From SIG598 sp045538015 (lineage in GTDB: Bacteria > Bacillota > Clostridia > Oscillospirales > Acutalibacteraceae): a DNA stretch of 64,000 nt. Location: positions 1-64,000 of the forward strand of contig JAZSQO010000158.1 of NCBI GenBank assembly GCA_045538015.1. Reading direction: 5' to 3'. A model generated the notes under the pieces. It was not told where the DNA came from. It did no database searches and worked only from the letters and a program-made list of their open reading frames with translations. Shown here piece after piece: positions 25,671-33,966 of the stretch. The translations under genes and the position numbers were made by a program. The first letter of the stretch is position 1. The number at the start of each line of letters is the position of its first letter.

Positions 25671-27050
25671 TTATTTTTTTGCCGAAGCGGTTTCCTTTTC
25701 CTGCTCGGTCTTTTCACCGCTTTCGTCAACACCCTCGGTGCTCTCGCTCATGAAGATGACCTTGATGGTGTAGAAAAGCAGGTGAAGATCCTGCATGAGG
25801 GAGGCTTTTTCTATGTAAAGCACATCCATGCGGGCCTTATCCTCGAAGGTGGTGTTGTACTTTCCGTAGAGCTGGGCATAGCCGGTCAGGCCGGCCTTGA
25901 CCTTGAGACGGAAGCGAAATTCCGGATATTCCTCGCATATCTGGCCGAAAAGCTCCGGTCGCTCAGGGCGCGGGCCTACAAGGGACATATCGCCCTTGAG
26001 GATGTTGATAAGCTGGGGCAGCTCGTCGATGCGGGTGGCTCGGATAAACTTGCCCACGGGCGTGATGCGGTCGTCGTTCTTGCCGGCAAGGCGGGCGCCC
26101 GACTTCTTTTCCGCGTCCATTATCATGCTGCGGAATTTGTAGAGCATGAACACCTTTCCGTTGCGGGTCAGACGCTGCTGCTTGAACAGCGCCGGGCCGC
26201 CGTCCTGCAGCTTTATAAGCAGCGCGGCAACAAGCATTATGGGGCTTGTGAGAACAAGACCGATAAGTGAGATGAGAATGTCACCGATGCGCTTGGCAAT
26301 GAGCTGTTCGGTGGTAAAGCCGTGACGGCCGGTGGCATAGATGACCGAGTCACCGGAGATGACCCGGGTGGTGTTGCAGAGGATGATGTCGTGCATGGAT
26401 GGGATGTAGACCGCGTTGATGTTGCGCTCGTAGCTGTAGCCGCCGAGGCGCTCTCTCAGTCCGCCGTCTATGGTGCCCATTATGAGAATACCGCAGCCCT
26501 CAAGAGCCTTGAGCATTTCCTCCTCCGGCTCACTTTCGTACATGGTGCGCACGATCTGGCAGTTCATGCTGTCGCTGATCTTGCCCAGCATACTCAGGTC
26601 GTGGGCATCGTCGCTGATGACCGCCAGCGCGAATTTGGCCGGAGTCATGTTCCGGTGCGCGTATTCCGACAGAATGAACAGTATCGCTCCGGCGATGATC
26701 TGAGCCAGCACCACGCCAAGAAGCGGCACGGGATTGAGCAGTTTCTGCGCCACAAGGGACAGTATCAGATAAAAGATCGCGTTGGTGATGATAATACCGA
26801 AGGAATAGGAAAAGAGCAGTTCCCTCCATGTTCTGTACCTGAGCTTGAAGCCTCCGTACATACTGACGAAGAGAGAAAGTGAGACGACATACAGAAACAG
26901 CACGGCGATGTTGCCCTTGTAGAAGAAGGTGGCCTCGTCGTAGAAGGTAAGATAGACATTGTAGAAGATCATGGACGCGGTGGCGGTTATCATGATCCTC
27001 CACACTATGGTCACCACTTTGATCAGGCTGGACAAACGGATATTTTTCAT
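25671..27050 (-). CDS. Polyprenyl-phosphate sugar-1-phosphate transferase (WcaJ/bac_transf family)
   Basis: Membrane initiating transferase that loads a sugar phosphate onto undecaprenyl phosphate for exopolysaccharide or wall glycan. Four N-terminal membrane segments (about residues 10-130), a Rossmann-like CoA-binding-type region (about 140-240), then a C-terminal catalytic domain: membrane hairpin at about 258-282, FKQQRLTRNGKVFMLYKFRSM, RIDELPQLINILKGDMSLVGPRPERPE and GLTGYAQLYG. The tail is charged and Lys/Glu-rich. I chose ATG 27050 (MKNIRL) because the predicted transcription start (about 27089) lies downstream of the in-frame ATG at 27092. Confidence 0.9.
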   Translation of the reverse strand: MKNIRLSSLIKVVTIVWRIMITATASMIFYNVYLTFYDEATFFYKGNIAVLFLYVVSLSLFVSMYGGFKLRYRTWRELLFSYSFGIIITNAIFYLILSLVAQKLLNPVPLLGVVLAQIIAGAILFILSEYAHRNMTPAKFALAVISDDAHDLSMLGKISDSMNCQIVRTMYESEPEEEMLKALEGCGILIMGTIDGGLRERLGGYSYERNINAVYIPSMHDIILCNTTRVISGDSVIYATGRHGFTTEQLIAKRIGDILISLIGLVLTSPIMLVAALLIKLQDGGPALFKQQRLTRNGKVFMLYKFRSMIMDAEKKSGARLAGKNDDRITPVGKFIRATRIDELPQLINILKGDMSLVGPRPERPELFGQICEEYPEFRFRLKVKAGLTGYAQLYGKYNTTFEDKARMDVLYIEKASLMQDLHLLFYTIKVIFMSESTEGVDESGEKTEQEKETASAKK

Positions 27051-27095
27051 GTTTTTATTCTCACAATCGGCATATTCAGAGTGATTTTTCATTTT

Positions 27096-27124
27096 ATTTT
27101 AGCACAACAGCCCAATACCGTCAA
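27096..27124 (-). promoter_or_regulatory. SigA-type promoter of the sugar transferase-ispF unit
   Basis: On the minus strand, TTGACG (27124-27119), a 17-bp spacer and TAAAAT (27101-27096). Confidence 0.65.
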
Positions 27125-27146
27125 CCGCTATTATCACATTATCTCC

Positions 27147-27175
27147 TTGATATTGCCAGCGTACAGTGCTATCAT
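27147..27175 (+). promoter_or_regulatory. Probable promoter of the AraC-type regulator gene
   Basis: TTGATA (27147-27152), a 17-bp spacer and TATCAT (27170-27175). The leader contains a nested inverted repeat: CCACAGC/GCTGTGG (27181-27187 and 27221-27227) enclosing AAGGGA/TCCCTT (27203-27219), which could be an operator or a leader hairpin. Confidence 0.55.
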
Positions 27176-27261
27176 CGTATCCACAGCAGTGAGCAGAAAA
27201 AGAAGGGATTTTGTCCCTTTGCTGTGGTAATATATGTACACGCAAGCAAGGAGCGATGTAT

Positions 27262-28098
27262 ATGAAGAGCTGGGTCGAAGGCCTGCAAAGCGCCATTGAA
27301 TACATTGAAGAGCACCTGACTGAGGAAATGAGCATCAGGGACATCAGCGCCTGCGCATACGTTTCCGAATTTCACTTTCAGCGGATATTTTCCGTGCTGT
27401 GCGGCATAACCGTGGGCGAATACATCCGCTGCCGCAGGCTCTCTCTGGCGGCTCAGGAGCTTTCCCGGGGCGCAAAGGTCATCGACACCGCGCTGAAGTA
27501 CGGCTACGATTCGCCGGACAGCTTCGCCCGTGCCTTTTCCCGCTTCCACGGCGTGGCACCCTCGGCGGCCAAGAGCGAAAATGTAAGCCTGAGATCCTTT
27601 GCTCCTCTGCGAATATCATTATCACTGGAGGGCGGTACAATGCTCGAGTACAGAATTACACACAAGGCATCCTTCACGGTAGTAGGCAAGGCCAGAAGAT
27701 TCAGTGCAGAGACTTCCTATCAGGAGATTCCCCTGTTCTGGCAGGAGTTCATGAAAAGCGACGACAGCCGGCACATCTGCGGCACCTTCGGCATCTGCCT
27801 TGACGGCGACGAAAAGAGCTTTGAGTATCTCATAGCTGACAATTACATCCCGTGGAAGGATATCCCCGAGGGTTTTGTGACCCGTTTTATCCCTGAAGGA
27901 ACATGGGCTGTTTTCCCCTGCCGCGGCGCTCTGCCTGAAGCGCTGCAGAGCGTGAACACCGCCATATGGAAAGAATGGCTGCCCAACCTCAAAGGCTACC
28001 GGCTCAGCGGAAACTACAACCTTGAGTTCTACACTCCGCCCGCCGAAAAGCCAGAAGACAACTACTCGGAGATCTGGGTGCCCATCGAAAAGATATAA
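27262..28098 (+). CDS. AraC-family regulator with GyrI-like effector domain
   Basis: Transcription regulator of the Rob/SoxS-like type with a C-terminal ligand-binding GyrI-like (AraC_E_bind) domain. The 278-aa protein starts at ATG 27262, 8 bp after AAGGAG. It has two helix-turn-helix motifs within about residues 8-105 (MSIRDISACAYVSEFHFQRIF and ALKYGYDSPDSFARAFSRFHG) and an effector domain from about 125 (MLEYRITHKASFTVVGKARR) to the end. Such proteins sense hydrophobic cations or drugs. It is divergent from the sugar transferase operon; target unknown, autoregulation likely. Confidence 0.92.
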   Translation: MKSWVEGLQSAIEYIEEHLTEEMSIRDISACAYVSEFHFQRIFSVLCGITVGEYIRCRRLSLAAQELSRGAKVIDTALKYGYDSPDSFARAFSRFHGVAPSAAKSENVSLRSFAPLRISLSLEGGTMLEYRITHKASFTVVGKARRFSAETSYQEIPLFWQEFMKSDDSRHICGTFGICLDGDEKSFEYLIADNYIPWKDIPEGFVTRFIPEGTWAVFPCRGALPEALQSVNTAIWKEWLPNLKGYRLSGNYNLEFYTPPAEKPEDNYSEIWVPIEKI

Positions 28099-28106
28099 CG
28101 CCAAAG

Positions 28107-28147
28107 GCGCGGAGAGAGCGAAAAACTCCCTCCGCGCTTTTTATTTT
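28107..28147 (+). terminator. Terminator after the AraC-type gene
   Basis: Stem GCGCGGAG(A)GAG/CTC(C)CTCCGCGC with a short loop, then TTTTTATTTT. Confidence 0.85.
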
Positions 28148-28148
28148 C

Positions 28149-29744
28149 TCATCTTCCAAGCCGGTCGGCAATATACCTGAACACCGGCCCGGCCGAGCCG
28201 CCGCCCGACTGTCCGTCCTCTACCATTACGGTGACCACATATTGCGGATTTTCCGCCGGGAAGAAGCCGGTATACCACGCCTGCATCACTCGGTGCCCGT
28301 CCCGGAAGATGCCTGTTTCGGCGGTGCCGGTCTTGGCGGCGCAGTCGACATGGTCGCTGCCGCCGGCCACGGCAGTTCCGTAATCCACCGCCGCGCCCAT
28401 GAAGCTCATAAGCATCCGAGCCGTTTCTTCGGATATTATCCTGACACCCTCTCCTCTTTCGTTGACGGCAATCATTTCCAGCCGGTCGTTTACCACGCCC
28501 TCAAGAACCGTCGGCTGGATGTACACTCCGCCTCTGGCCACCGCCGCGGTCATGGCCGCCACGTGGTCGGGCGTGGCCATCAGCTCTCCCTGACCAAACG
28601 AGAAATTGGCAAGAGCCGCCGGACGCTCCAGACTTTCCTCCTCCGGCAAGCATCCCGCCGAGGTCTTATACCCATTTGCAAGCACTATGCTTCGGCCAAA
28701 GCCAAAGCGCCGGGCATAATCGAGAATGGTGTCGCCGCCCAGCTGCCGGGCAAGCTCGATGAAATAAATATTGCACGACCGGGCAAAGGCCTCCTCCATC
28801 CCTATCTCACCGTGTCCGTTCCGATTGGCGCAGTGAAACTGATTCACTCCAATCTCCACACAGCCGGTACACTCGCACAGATAATCAGCGGAGATCCCCG
28901 ATTCCAGCGCCGCCGCGGCCACTACCAGCTTGAACACCGAGCCAAGATCATAGGCTGATATGGCGCGGTTCACCAGTGAGCCGTCATCCCTCTCAATAGC
29001 TCCCGCGATGTCATCCTGCTCAAAATTCGGAACGCTGACGCTGGCGAGGATCTTACCGGTGTCAGCCTCAATCACCACCACAGCGCCCTTGTCCATGTAT
29101 TCCTCTGCCGCCTGCTCGGCCAGCATCTGGATGTCGGCATCTATGGTCAGCACTACTCCGGCCTCGGATTTGCCCATAGTGTCGGTGACCTCCGGTTCTA
29201 TGCCCGCCAGCCCGGCCCCTGTTGCGTCCACGGTGAAACGAACCGACAGCGCGCCCGAAGCCGAGGCAAGGTAATCGTCATACGCCTTTTCTATACCCGA
29301 GGCTCCCCGGCCGTCACTGCCGAGATAGCCCACGGTATGTCTGGCGACGCAGTTGGCTCCGTATCGCTTCTGAGCCGGATAGACTATAGCTCCTTTGCCG
29401 TCCGCCGCCGCATCCTCAACGGTGCACACAAAGGGAACTGTTCCCATGAGGGAATCCTTGATCTCCAGCAGTTTTTCCGGCGAAAGCGCTCCCGTGAGGC
29501 GCACAGTGGTATCCCGCGAGGGAATGACCACCGCGCGGTACTGCTTTCTGCCGCCTGCAAGAGAGCGGTGATGCCTGTCGTATATTTTCCCCCTGGTGAC
29601 ACACACCGTCAGATTATATACGCTCTGGCTGTCCGCTGCCTGAACATAGGCCGGCGTCATGGCCACTGTCAGGGTGCGAACCATCAGCCCGAAGGCCATC
29701 AGCGCCATGAGAAAAAACAGCACTCCCACTCTTCTCTGGGTCAT
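28149..29744 (-). CDS. Class B penicillin-binding protein (FtsI/SpoVD-like, short)
   Basis: Peptidoglycan transpeptidase. ATG 29744 (MTQRRVG), after AAGGGGG, gives 531 aa. It has an N-terminal membrane anchor (about 7-25), a reduced dimerisation domain with TRGKIYDRHHRSLAGG, and all penicillin-binding motifs: SVFK (Ser269), SCN (Ser323), KTG (Lys471). There is no PASTA domain, and it is clearly smaller than the mrdA product (706 aa). Could serve septal or spore cortex synthesis; sequence alone does not decide. It lies alone behind a strong terminator on the mltG side. Confidence 0.88.
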   Translation of the reverse strand: MTQRRVGVLFFLMALMAFGLMVRTLTVAMTPAYVQAADSQSVYNLTVCVTRGKIYDRHHRSLAGGRKQYRAVVIPSRDTTVRLTGALSPEKLLEIKDSLMGTVPFVCTVEDAAADGKGAIVYPAQKRYGANCVARHTVGYLGSDGRGASGIEKAYDDYLASASGALSVRFTVDATGAGLAGIEPEVTDTMGKSEAGVVLTIDADIQMLAEQAAEEYMDKGAVVVIEADTGKILASVSVPNFEQDDIAGAIERDDGSLVNRAISAYDLGSVFKLVVAAAALESGISADYLCECTGCVEIGVNQFHCANRNGHGEIGMEEAFARSCNIYFIELARQLGGDTILDYARRFGFGRSIVLANGYKTSAGCLPEEESLERPAALANFSFGQGELMATPDHVAAMTAAVARGGVYIQPTVLEGVVNDRLEMIAVNERGEGVRIISEETARMLMSFMGAAVDYGTAVAGGSDHVDCAAKTGTAETGIFRDGHRVMQAWYTGFFPAENPQYVVTVMVEDGQSGGGSAGPVFRYIADRLGR

Positions 29745-29765
29745 CGTAACATCCCCCTTGTATGC

Positions 29766-29822
29766 AAAAACGCGCTCCCGAAGAACACCGCACAAAAAGT
29801 GTGTCCTTAGGGAAGCGCGTTA
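29766..29822 (-). terminator. Terminator of the mltG-U32 operon
   Basis: Minus-strand stem ACGCGCTTCCC/GGGAGCGCGT with an inner ACAC/GTGT pair, then TTTTTGC. It ends just before the PBP leader. Confidence 0.75.
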
Positions 29823-29833
29823 TTTGTCGTTTG

Positions 29834-31060
29834 CTATTTTCTTCTGCGCAGAATGGTGCGCGGCTCAAGGGGAAGCTCGCAGGGCATGGACAGCTCCATG
29901 TTCGGGTGCGGAGTGGCGGTAATTGCCTCTCCCTCGCCGTTGAGCATATCCCGGGCCACCAGCTCTGCCGGCGGCTGTCCCGGGCGAACTATCTCGAGGG
30001 TGTCTCCCTCAAAGAAACGATTGCGCTGGTGGGCAGTCAGCCGGCCATTTTCCCAGCTGTCGACCACCGCCGCCACCTCGTATTCCCGCACATAGCCGCC
30101 GTTGTCGTAAACCTGACCCGGCGGATCACCGAAGTAAAATCCGGTGGCGTATTCCCGGTGACTGACGGTCATTACCTCGCCCGCTATCCATTCAGGCAGG
30201 ACGAAATCGCCCTTTCCACCTTCCTCGATATGCCGGGCATATTCGTCAACAGCGCAGCGATAGGCATTGGTAACCACAGCGGTGTAGTAGGACGATTTGG
30301 CGCGGCCCTCAATCTTGAAGCTGGTGATGCCGGCTGCGATCAGCTTGTCGATATGGTCGATCATGCACATATCCCGTGAGTTAAGAATGTGGGTGCCGTG
30401 CTCGTTTTCGCTGATGGGAAAATACTCTCCGGGGCGCGTTTCCTCCATGAGGGCATACTTCCATCTGCAGGGCTGGGCGCAGTCGCCGCGGTTGGCGTCC
30501 CGGCCGGTAAGATAATTGGAAAGAAGACATCTGCCGGAAAAGGATACGCACATGGAGCCGTGAACGAAAGCCTCCAGCTCCAGCTCGGGCGGCGTATTGG
30601 CCCGGATGGCGGCTATCTCCCGGAGGGAAAGCTCTCTTGCCAGCACCACGCGGCTGGCTCCCATGGAGTGGAGCAGATTGGCCGCGGCGCTGTTGGCCAC
30701 ACCGGTCTGGGTGGAAATGTGCACCGGAATTTCGGGAGCGTGTTTCTTTGCAAGGTCGAAAACGCCCATGTCACCGATTATAAAGGCATCCACCTTCATG
30801 TCGGCGGCGCTCTTCATGAAATCCACAAGCCCTTCCAGCTCATGCTCCCGGGGAATGATATTGCAGGTCACATAAACCTTTACGCCTCTGCCGTGGGCGG
30901 CCTGAACAGCCGCCCTCAGCTGAGATTCATCGAAATTGCTTGCTCCCGACCGCATTCCAAAGCTCTTGCCGGCCAGATAGACCGCGTCCGCTCCGTAGGT
31001 CAGAGCGTATTCAAGGCTTTCCGGACTGCCGGCCGGAGCCAATATCTCCGGCTTTATCAT
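29834..31060 (-). CDS. U32 family protein, TrhP-like tRNA hydroxylation factor
   Basis: Peptidase-U32 member of the YegQ/YrrO type; TrhP proteins are needed for 5-hydroxyuridine at tRNA position 34 in E. coli and Bacillus. The 408-aa protein starts IKPEILAPAGSPESLEYALTYGADAVYLAG and has the signature LEAFVHGSMCVSFSGRCLLSNYLTGRDANRGDCAQPC with four Cys near 165-190. Its neighbour mltG matches the yrrL-yrrN-yrrO order of Bacillus. ATG 31060 lies just after the mltG stop; an upstream TTG (31066) overlaps that stop as TTGA, so coupling is likely. No SD sequence is visible. Confidence 0.88.
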   Translation of the reverse strand: MIKPEILAPAGSPESLEYALTYGADAVYLAGKSFGMRSGASNFDESQLRAAVQAAHGRGVKVYVTCNIIPREHELEGLVDFMKSAADMKVDAFIIGDMGVFDLAKKHAPEIPVHISTQTGVANSAAANLLHSMGASRVVLARELSLREIAAIRANTPPELELEAFVHGSMCVSFSGRCLLSNYLTGRDANRGDCAQPCRWKYALMEETRPGEYFPISENEHGTHILNSRDMCMIDHIDKLIAAGITSFKIEGRAKSSYYTAVVTNAYRCAVDEYARHIEEGGKGDFVLPEWIAGEVMTVSHREYATGFYFGDPPGQVYDNGGYVREYEVAAVVDSWENGRLTAHQRNRFFEGDTLEIVRPGQPPAELVARDMLNGEGEAITATPHPNMELSMPCELPLEPRTILRRRK

Positions 31061-31062
31061 TA

Positions 31063-32586
31063 TCAACCGAAGGCAGCGAAGTTGTTCTGATGCTGCTCAA
31101 GGGTGGAAGCATAGTAATACTGCATTACGCCCTCGGCATCCTCCGCGGTGTAGAAGAAGTAGTAGTCGGTCTGGTTGGGATTGAGCGCTGCTGTGATAGC
31201 GTTGAGGCTGGGGCAGCAGATGGGGCCCGCGGGCAGACCTGAGAACAGGAAGGTGTCGTAGTTGGGCGAAGACCAGTTCTGCTTCTGCTCGTCGGTAAGG
31301 GTCTCGCTCTCCATCATGGCGTTCTTGGTGGGATAGGGATACCACTTGGTGGCGTCCGACTGCAGCTTGCCGCCGGTGCCCTGACGATCGGGATTCTTCA
31401 TGCGGTTGTAGAAGACCGAGGCGACATTCTTCATCTGCTCGGGATCGGGAACCTCGCGCTCGATGATGGAGGCAAGGGTGATGATGTCGACCATGCTCAT
31501 GCCAAGCTTGTGAGCCTTGTCAGCCAGCTCCAGCTCGTCGTTGCCGTATACCTTGCTGTCAAAGGCGTTGAGCATACGGTTGATGGCCGAGACCGAGCCT
31601 TCCCAGATATAGAAAGCGTAGGTATCCGGGAAGAGATAGCCCTCCAGCTTGTACACACGGTTCTCGTCCACTGGGATATCCTTGTAGTACTTGTGCTTGA
31701 ATTCGTAGTTGGCTATGGTGTTGAAGAAGGCTTCCTTCTCACACACGCAGTTGTACTCCAGCAGGTCGGCGATCTGCTCGAGGTTCAGACCCTCGGGAAT
31801 GGTGACCTTGACCACGCTCTTGTCCGCCGTGGAGGGGCGGGTGAGCTTACGGATTATCATGTCGTAGTCCGACTTTGCGTTGAGTGTGAACTCACCGTGC
31901 TTGAAGTCGTCATCCATGGTCAGATTGGCGTACAGCTTGAAGAAGAAGGGATAGTCTACCACGCCGTTGTCCTCAAGGATACGGGTGACATCGTCAAGGG
32001 TAGCTCCGTCCTCAAGAGTGACAACGACCTCCATCTCCTCCTTGACCAGACCGAACATATCGTTGATGCCAACGATAAGATAGAAGGCCAGCAGGGCCGA
32101 AATGGACACAACTATAGCCGCGTACACCACAGCCACGACGCAGCCGCGGCTCTTGGGATTGCGCTGCTGCTTGCGCAGGAGCTTGGGCGGGAAGTTGTTT
32201 TCCTCGGGCAGCTCGTATTTCTCGCCGGCGGGAGAGGTGACAATTCTTGTGCGCGAAACGGGAATATCCCTGCGCATAAGGCCGTTCTGGCCATTCTGCT
32301 GTCCTCTCTGCTGAGGCGCGAGGCGCTGATACTTCTGGTTGGCGCGCTCGTTTCTGCCGCGATTCTGGCTGCCGTCGCTCTCGTAATCCTCCTCGGAGAT
32401 GTTGACCACAAAGCGATTGCTGTCGTAACGAGGCTGGCTGTTATAGTCCGGCCTCTGAGGGGCATTGGGGCGATTCTGTCCGCCGGGACGACCCTGACCG
32501 CCGGAGCGGTTCTGTCCGTTGGGGCGGCCCTGACCGTTAGGACGGCCGCCGCCGCGATTTCCGTTGTTTCTGTAATCGTTGCTCAT
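31063..32586 (-). CDS. mltG: Endolytic murein transglycosylase MltG with long disordered N-terminus
   Basis: Membrane lytic transglycosylase that cuts nascent glycan strands and sets their length. The 507-aa protein has a roughly 150-residue cytoplasmic N-terminus rich in Gly, Gln, Arg, Asn and Pro with GRPNGQ-type repeats (residues 10-45), one membrane segment (about 152-178), a LysM-like domain and the YceG catalytic domain: LEGYLFPDTYAF, ASIIEREVPDPEQMKNVASVFYNRM with the catalytic Glu, LQSDATKWYP and GLPAGPICCPSLNAI. The long glycine/asparagine-rich tail is unusual. Start ATG 32586; the best SD (32626-32620) lies 33 nt upstream, and a six-codon GTG mini-ORF overlaps the start as ATGA. Confidence 0.92.
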   Translation of the reverse strand: MSNDYRNNGNRGGGRPNGQGRPNGQNRSGGQGRPGGQNRPNAPQRPDYNSQPRYDSNRFVVNISEEDYESDGSQNRGRNERANQKYQRLAPQQRGQQNGQNGLMRRDIPVSRTRIVTSPAGEKYELPEENNFPPKLLRKQQRNPKSRGCVVAVVYAAIVVSISALLAFYLIVGINDMFGLVKEEMEVVVTLEDGATLDDVTRILEDNGVVDYPFFFKLYANLTMDDDFKHGEFTLNAKSDYDMIIRKLTRPSTADKSVVKVTIPEGLNLEQIADLLEYNCVCEKEAFFNTIANYEFKHKYYKDIPVDENRVYKLEGYLFPDTYAFYIWEGSVSAINRMLNAFDSKVYGNDELELADKAHKLGMSMVDIITLASIIEREVPDPEQMKNVASVFYNRMKNPDRQGTGGKLQSDATKWYPYPTKNAMMESETLTDEQKQNWSSPNYDTFLFSGLPAGPICCPSLNAITAALNPNQTDYYFFYTAEDAEGVMQYYYASTLEQHQNNFAAFG

Positions 32587-32643
32587 GTCATGTACTGTTT
32601 CACGCGGTGGTGAAAAATACTCCTTTCGCAATCAGATAGGCAA

Positions 32644-32672
32644 AATATATATGCTCCCGAAATTCCGGCCAA
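32644..32672 (-). promoter_or_regulatory. Probable promoter of mltG
   Basis: On the minus strand, TTGGCC (32672-32667), a 17-bp spacer and TATATT (32649-32644). Confidence 0.55.
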
Positions 32673-32739
32673 CGTGCTGTAACCCGAATCACGGTACCAT
32701 CATATTATGTAGCAAATCAAAAAAGTGAGGTGAAAGCCC

Positions 32740-32832
32740 GTGTGTCTCTGCAATCTGTTCAAGAACGATGAATGCCTGATGTGGATCCTCATCCTCATCA
32801 TTGTTGCTCTTGGCTGCTCCGGCAACCACTGA
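32740..32832 (+). CDS. 30-aa hydrophobic Cys-containing peptide
   Basis: A small gene that begins at GTG 32740, 7 bp after GAGGTGA. The product starts MCLCNLFKNDECLMW and then has a hydrophobic stretch ILILIIVALGCSGNH at the end, with four cysteines. Short peptides of this general pattern (polar Cys-rich head, Trp, Ile/Leu run, Cys/Gly end) recur in gut Clostridia and are usually unnamed. The last 35 bp overlap the end of the oppositely oriented 5-formyl-THF cycloligase gene. A membrane peptide is likely; function unknown. The good SD and compact ORF support it, but expression is unproven. Confidence 0.6.
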   Translation: MCLCNLFKNDECLMWILILIIVALGCSGNH

Positions 32833-33406
32833 CCACATATGACCCGGTGACCACGATATTCACCGGAACGTCATACTCATCACCGGGCAGCGGATCGGCT
32901 GAGAAGGTTTCCTCCCTGCAAAGACCGATACTGATGCCGGTATATCCCGCCAGAAAGCGGTCGTAATAGCCGCCTCCGTAGCCCAGACGCCCTCCATTGC
33001 CGTCAAATGCCAGCCCGGGGATGATGCAGACGCTGTTTTGCATCTCCTCCGGCTGCGCGGCGGGCGCGTCCTCCGAAGGCTCATATATCCCGTAGGCTCC
33101 CGGCGAGAGATCGTTCAGGGAGCTTATTTTGTGAAAGCTCATGGTGTGGCTCGCTGTATGGCAGCGGGGACAGGCCACTTCCTTTCCATCGTGCAGCGCC
33201 CGGACTATCAGCTGAAGGGTGTCCACTTCATCGCCCGAGGATACATAGCAAAGCACGAGCTGTGCTGATTTATAGCAGTCGAGCTCAAGCAGGCGCCCGG
33301 TTATTTCACGGTCGGTGCTTTGATGAGACTGTTTTTCTCCGCTGTTCCGGATGCCCCGGAAACGCCGGCGCAGTCCGGCTTTTGCTTCATTAACCGTTGG
33401 CAAGCT
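32798..33406 (-). CDS. 5-formyltetrahydrofolate cyclo-ligase
   Basis: ATP-dependent conversion of 5-formyl-THF to 5,10-methenyl-THF, returning folate to the one-carbon pool. I chose TTG 33406 (MPTVNEAKAGLRRRF), which follows GAGGAG and overlaps the pfpI end by 17 bp; it gives 202 aa, close to the family length. Motifs: IPGLAFDGNGGRLGYGGGYYDRFL (the signature) and the N-terminal basic Arg/Lys-rich ATP-binding part. It is the last gene of the thyX operon, and ThyX consumes methylene-THF, so the folate link is sensible. Confidence 0.92.
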   Translation of the reverse strand, partial: SLPTVNEAKAGLRRRFRGIRNSGEKQSHQSTDREITGRLLELDCYKSAQLVLCYVSSGDEVDTLQLIVRALHDGKEVACPRCHTASHTMSFHKISSLNDLSPGAYGIYEPSEDAPAAQPEEMQNSVCIIPGLAFDGNGGRLGYGGGYYDRFLAGYTGISIGLCREETFSADPLPGDEYDVPVNIVVTGSYVVSGCRSSQEQQ

Positions 33407-33941
33407 GGTATATCTCCTCGTGTTTCTCCTCCGAGACCTTGTCTCCTCTGAGCTGACGAACCAGCTCAAGGCCAAAGGTCGCGGCGTGACCGGCGCTCCG
33501 GGCGGTGACAACGCCGCCGTCGGCGCACACGCCGTCGCTCACATATTCGGCACCGATCAGCTTGTCGGTAAAGTCGGGCACAGGGAAGCAGGCGGCTTTC
33601 CTGCCCTTCAGCGCGCCGTTGGCTCCGAGAACGGAAGGAGCGGCGCAGATAGCGGCCATCTTCACGCCGTTTTCCATGCTGTAGGCAATGGCGTCGGCAA
33701 CGGCCTTCGAGGCGGCGAGGTTGGCTGTTCCTCTGCCTCCTCCGGGCAGAACGATCATTTCCACGTCGCTGTTCATGGCAAACTCGGTGGTATCGGCTTT
33801 GACGACTATTCCGTGGGCACCCTGCGCGTATTCGCCGGTGATGCCTACGGTTACCACCTCAATGCCCGCGCGGCGCATTATATCCACCGGAGCAAGGGCC
33901 TCCATCTCTTCAAAGCCGTCGGCCAAGAATACATATACCAT
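33390..33941 (-). CDS. DJ-1/PfpI family protein
   Basis: DJ-1/ThiJ/PfpI superfamily protein, whose members include glyoxalases, deglycases and chaperones. The 183-aa protein begins VYVFLADGFEEMEALAPVDIMRRAG, the DJ-1 N-terminus with the active-site Glu, has LPGGGRGTANL, and the nucleophile elbow AAICAAPSVLG with Cys near 104. It resembles the YajL/DJ-1 subgroup. ATG 33941 follows GGAGG. Fifth gene of the thyX operon, between the GNAT and 5-formyl-THF cycloligase genes. Physiological substrate unknown. Confidence 0.92.
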   Translation of the reverse strand: MVYVFLADGFEEMEALAPVDIMRRAGIEVVTVGITGEYAQGAHGIVVKADTTEFAMNSDVEMIVLPGGGRGTANLAASKAVADAIAYSMENGVKMAAICAAPSVLGANGALKGRKAACFPVPDFTDKLIGAEYVSDGVCADGGVVTARSAGHAATFGLELVRQLRGDKVSEEKHEEIYQLANG

Positions 33942-33966
33942 AATTTTTCCTCCATTCTGAAAGAAA

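Noticed and set aside
32588..32615. parS-like site near the mltG start
   Set aside because: Only the half TGTTTCAC matches; the second half is GTGAAAAA after a 5-bp shift, so it is not a ParB site.
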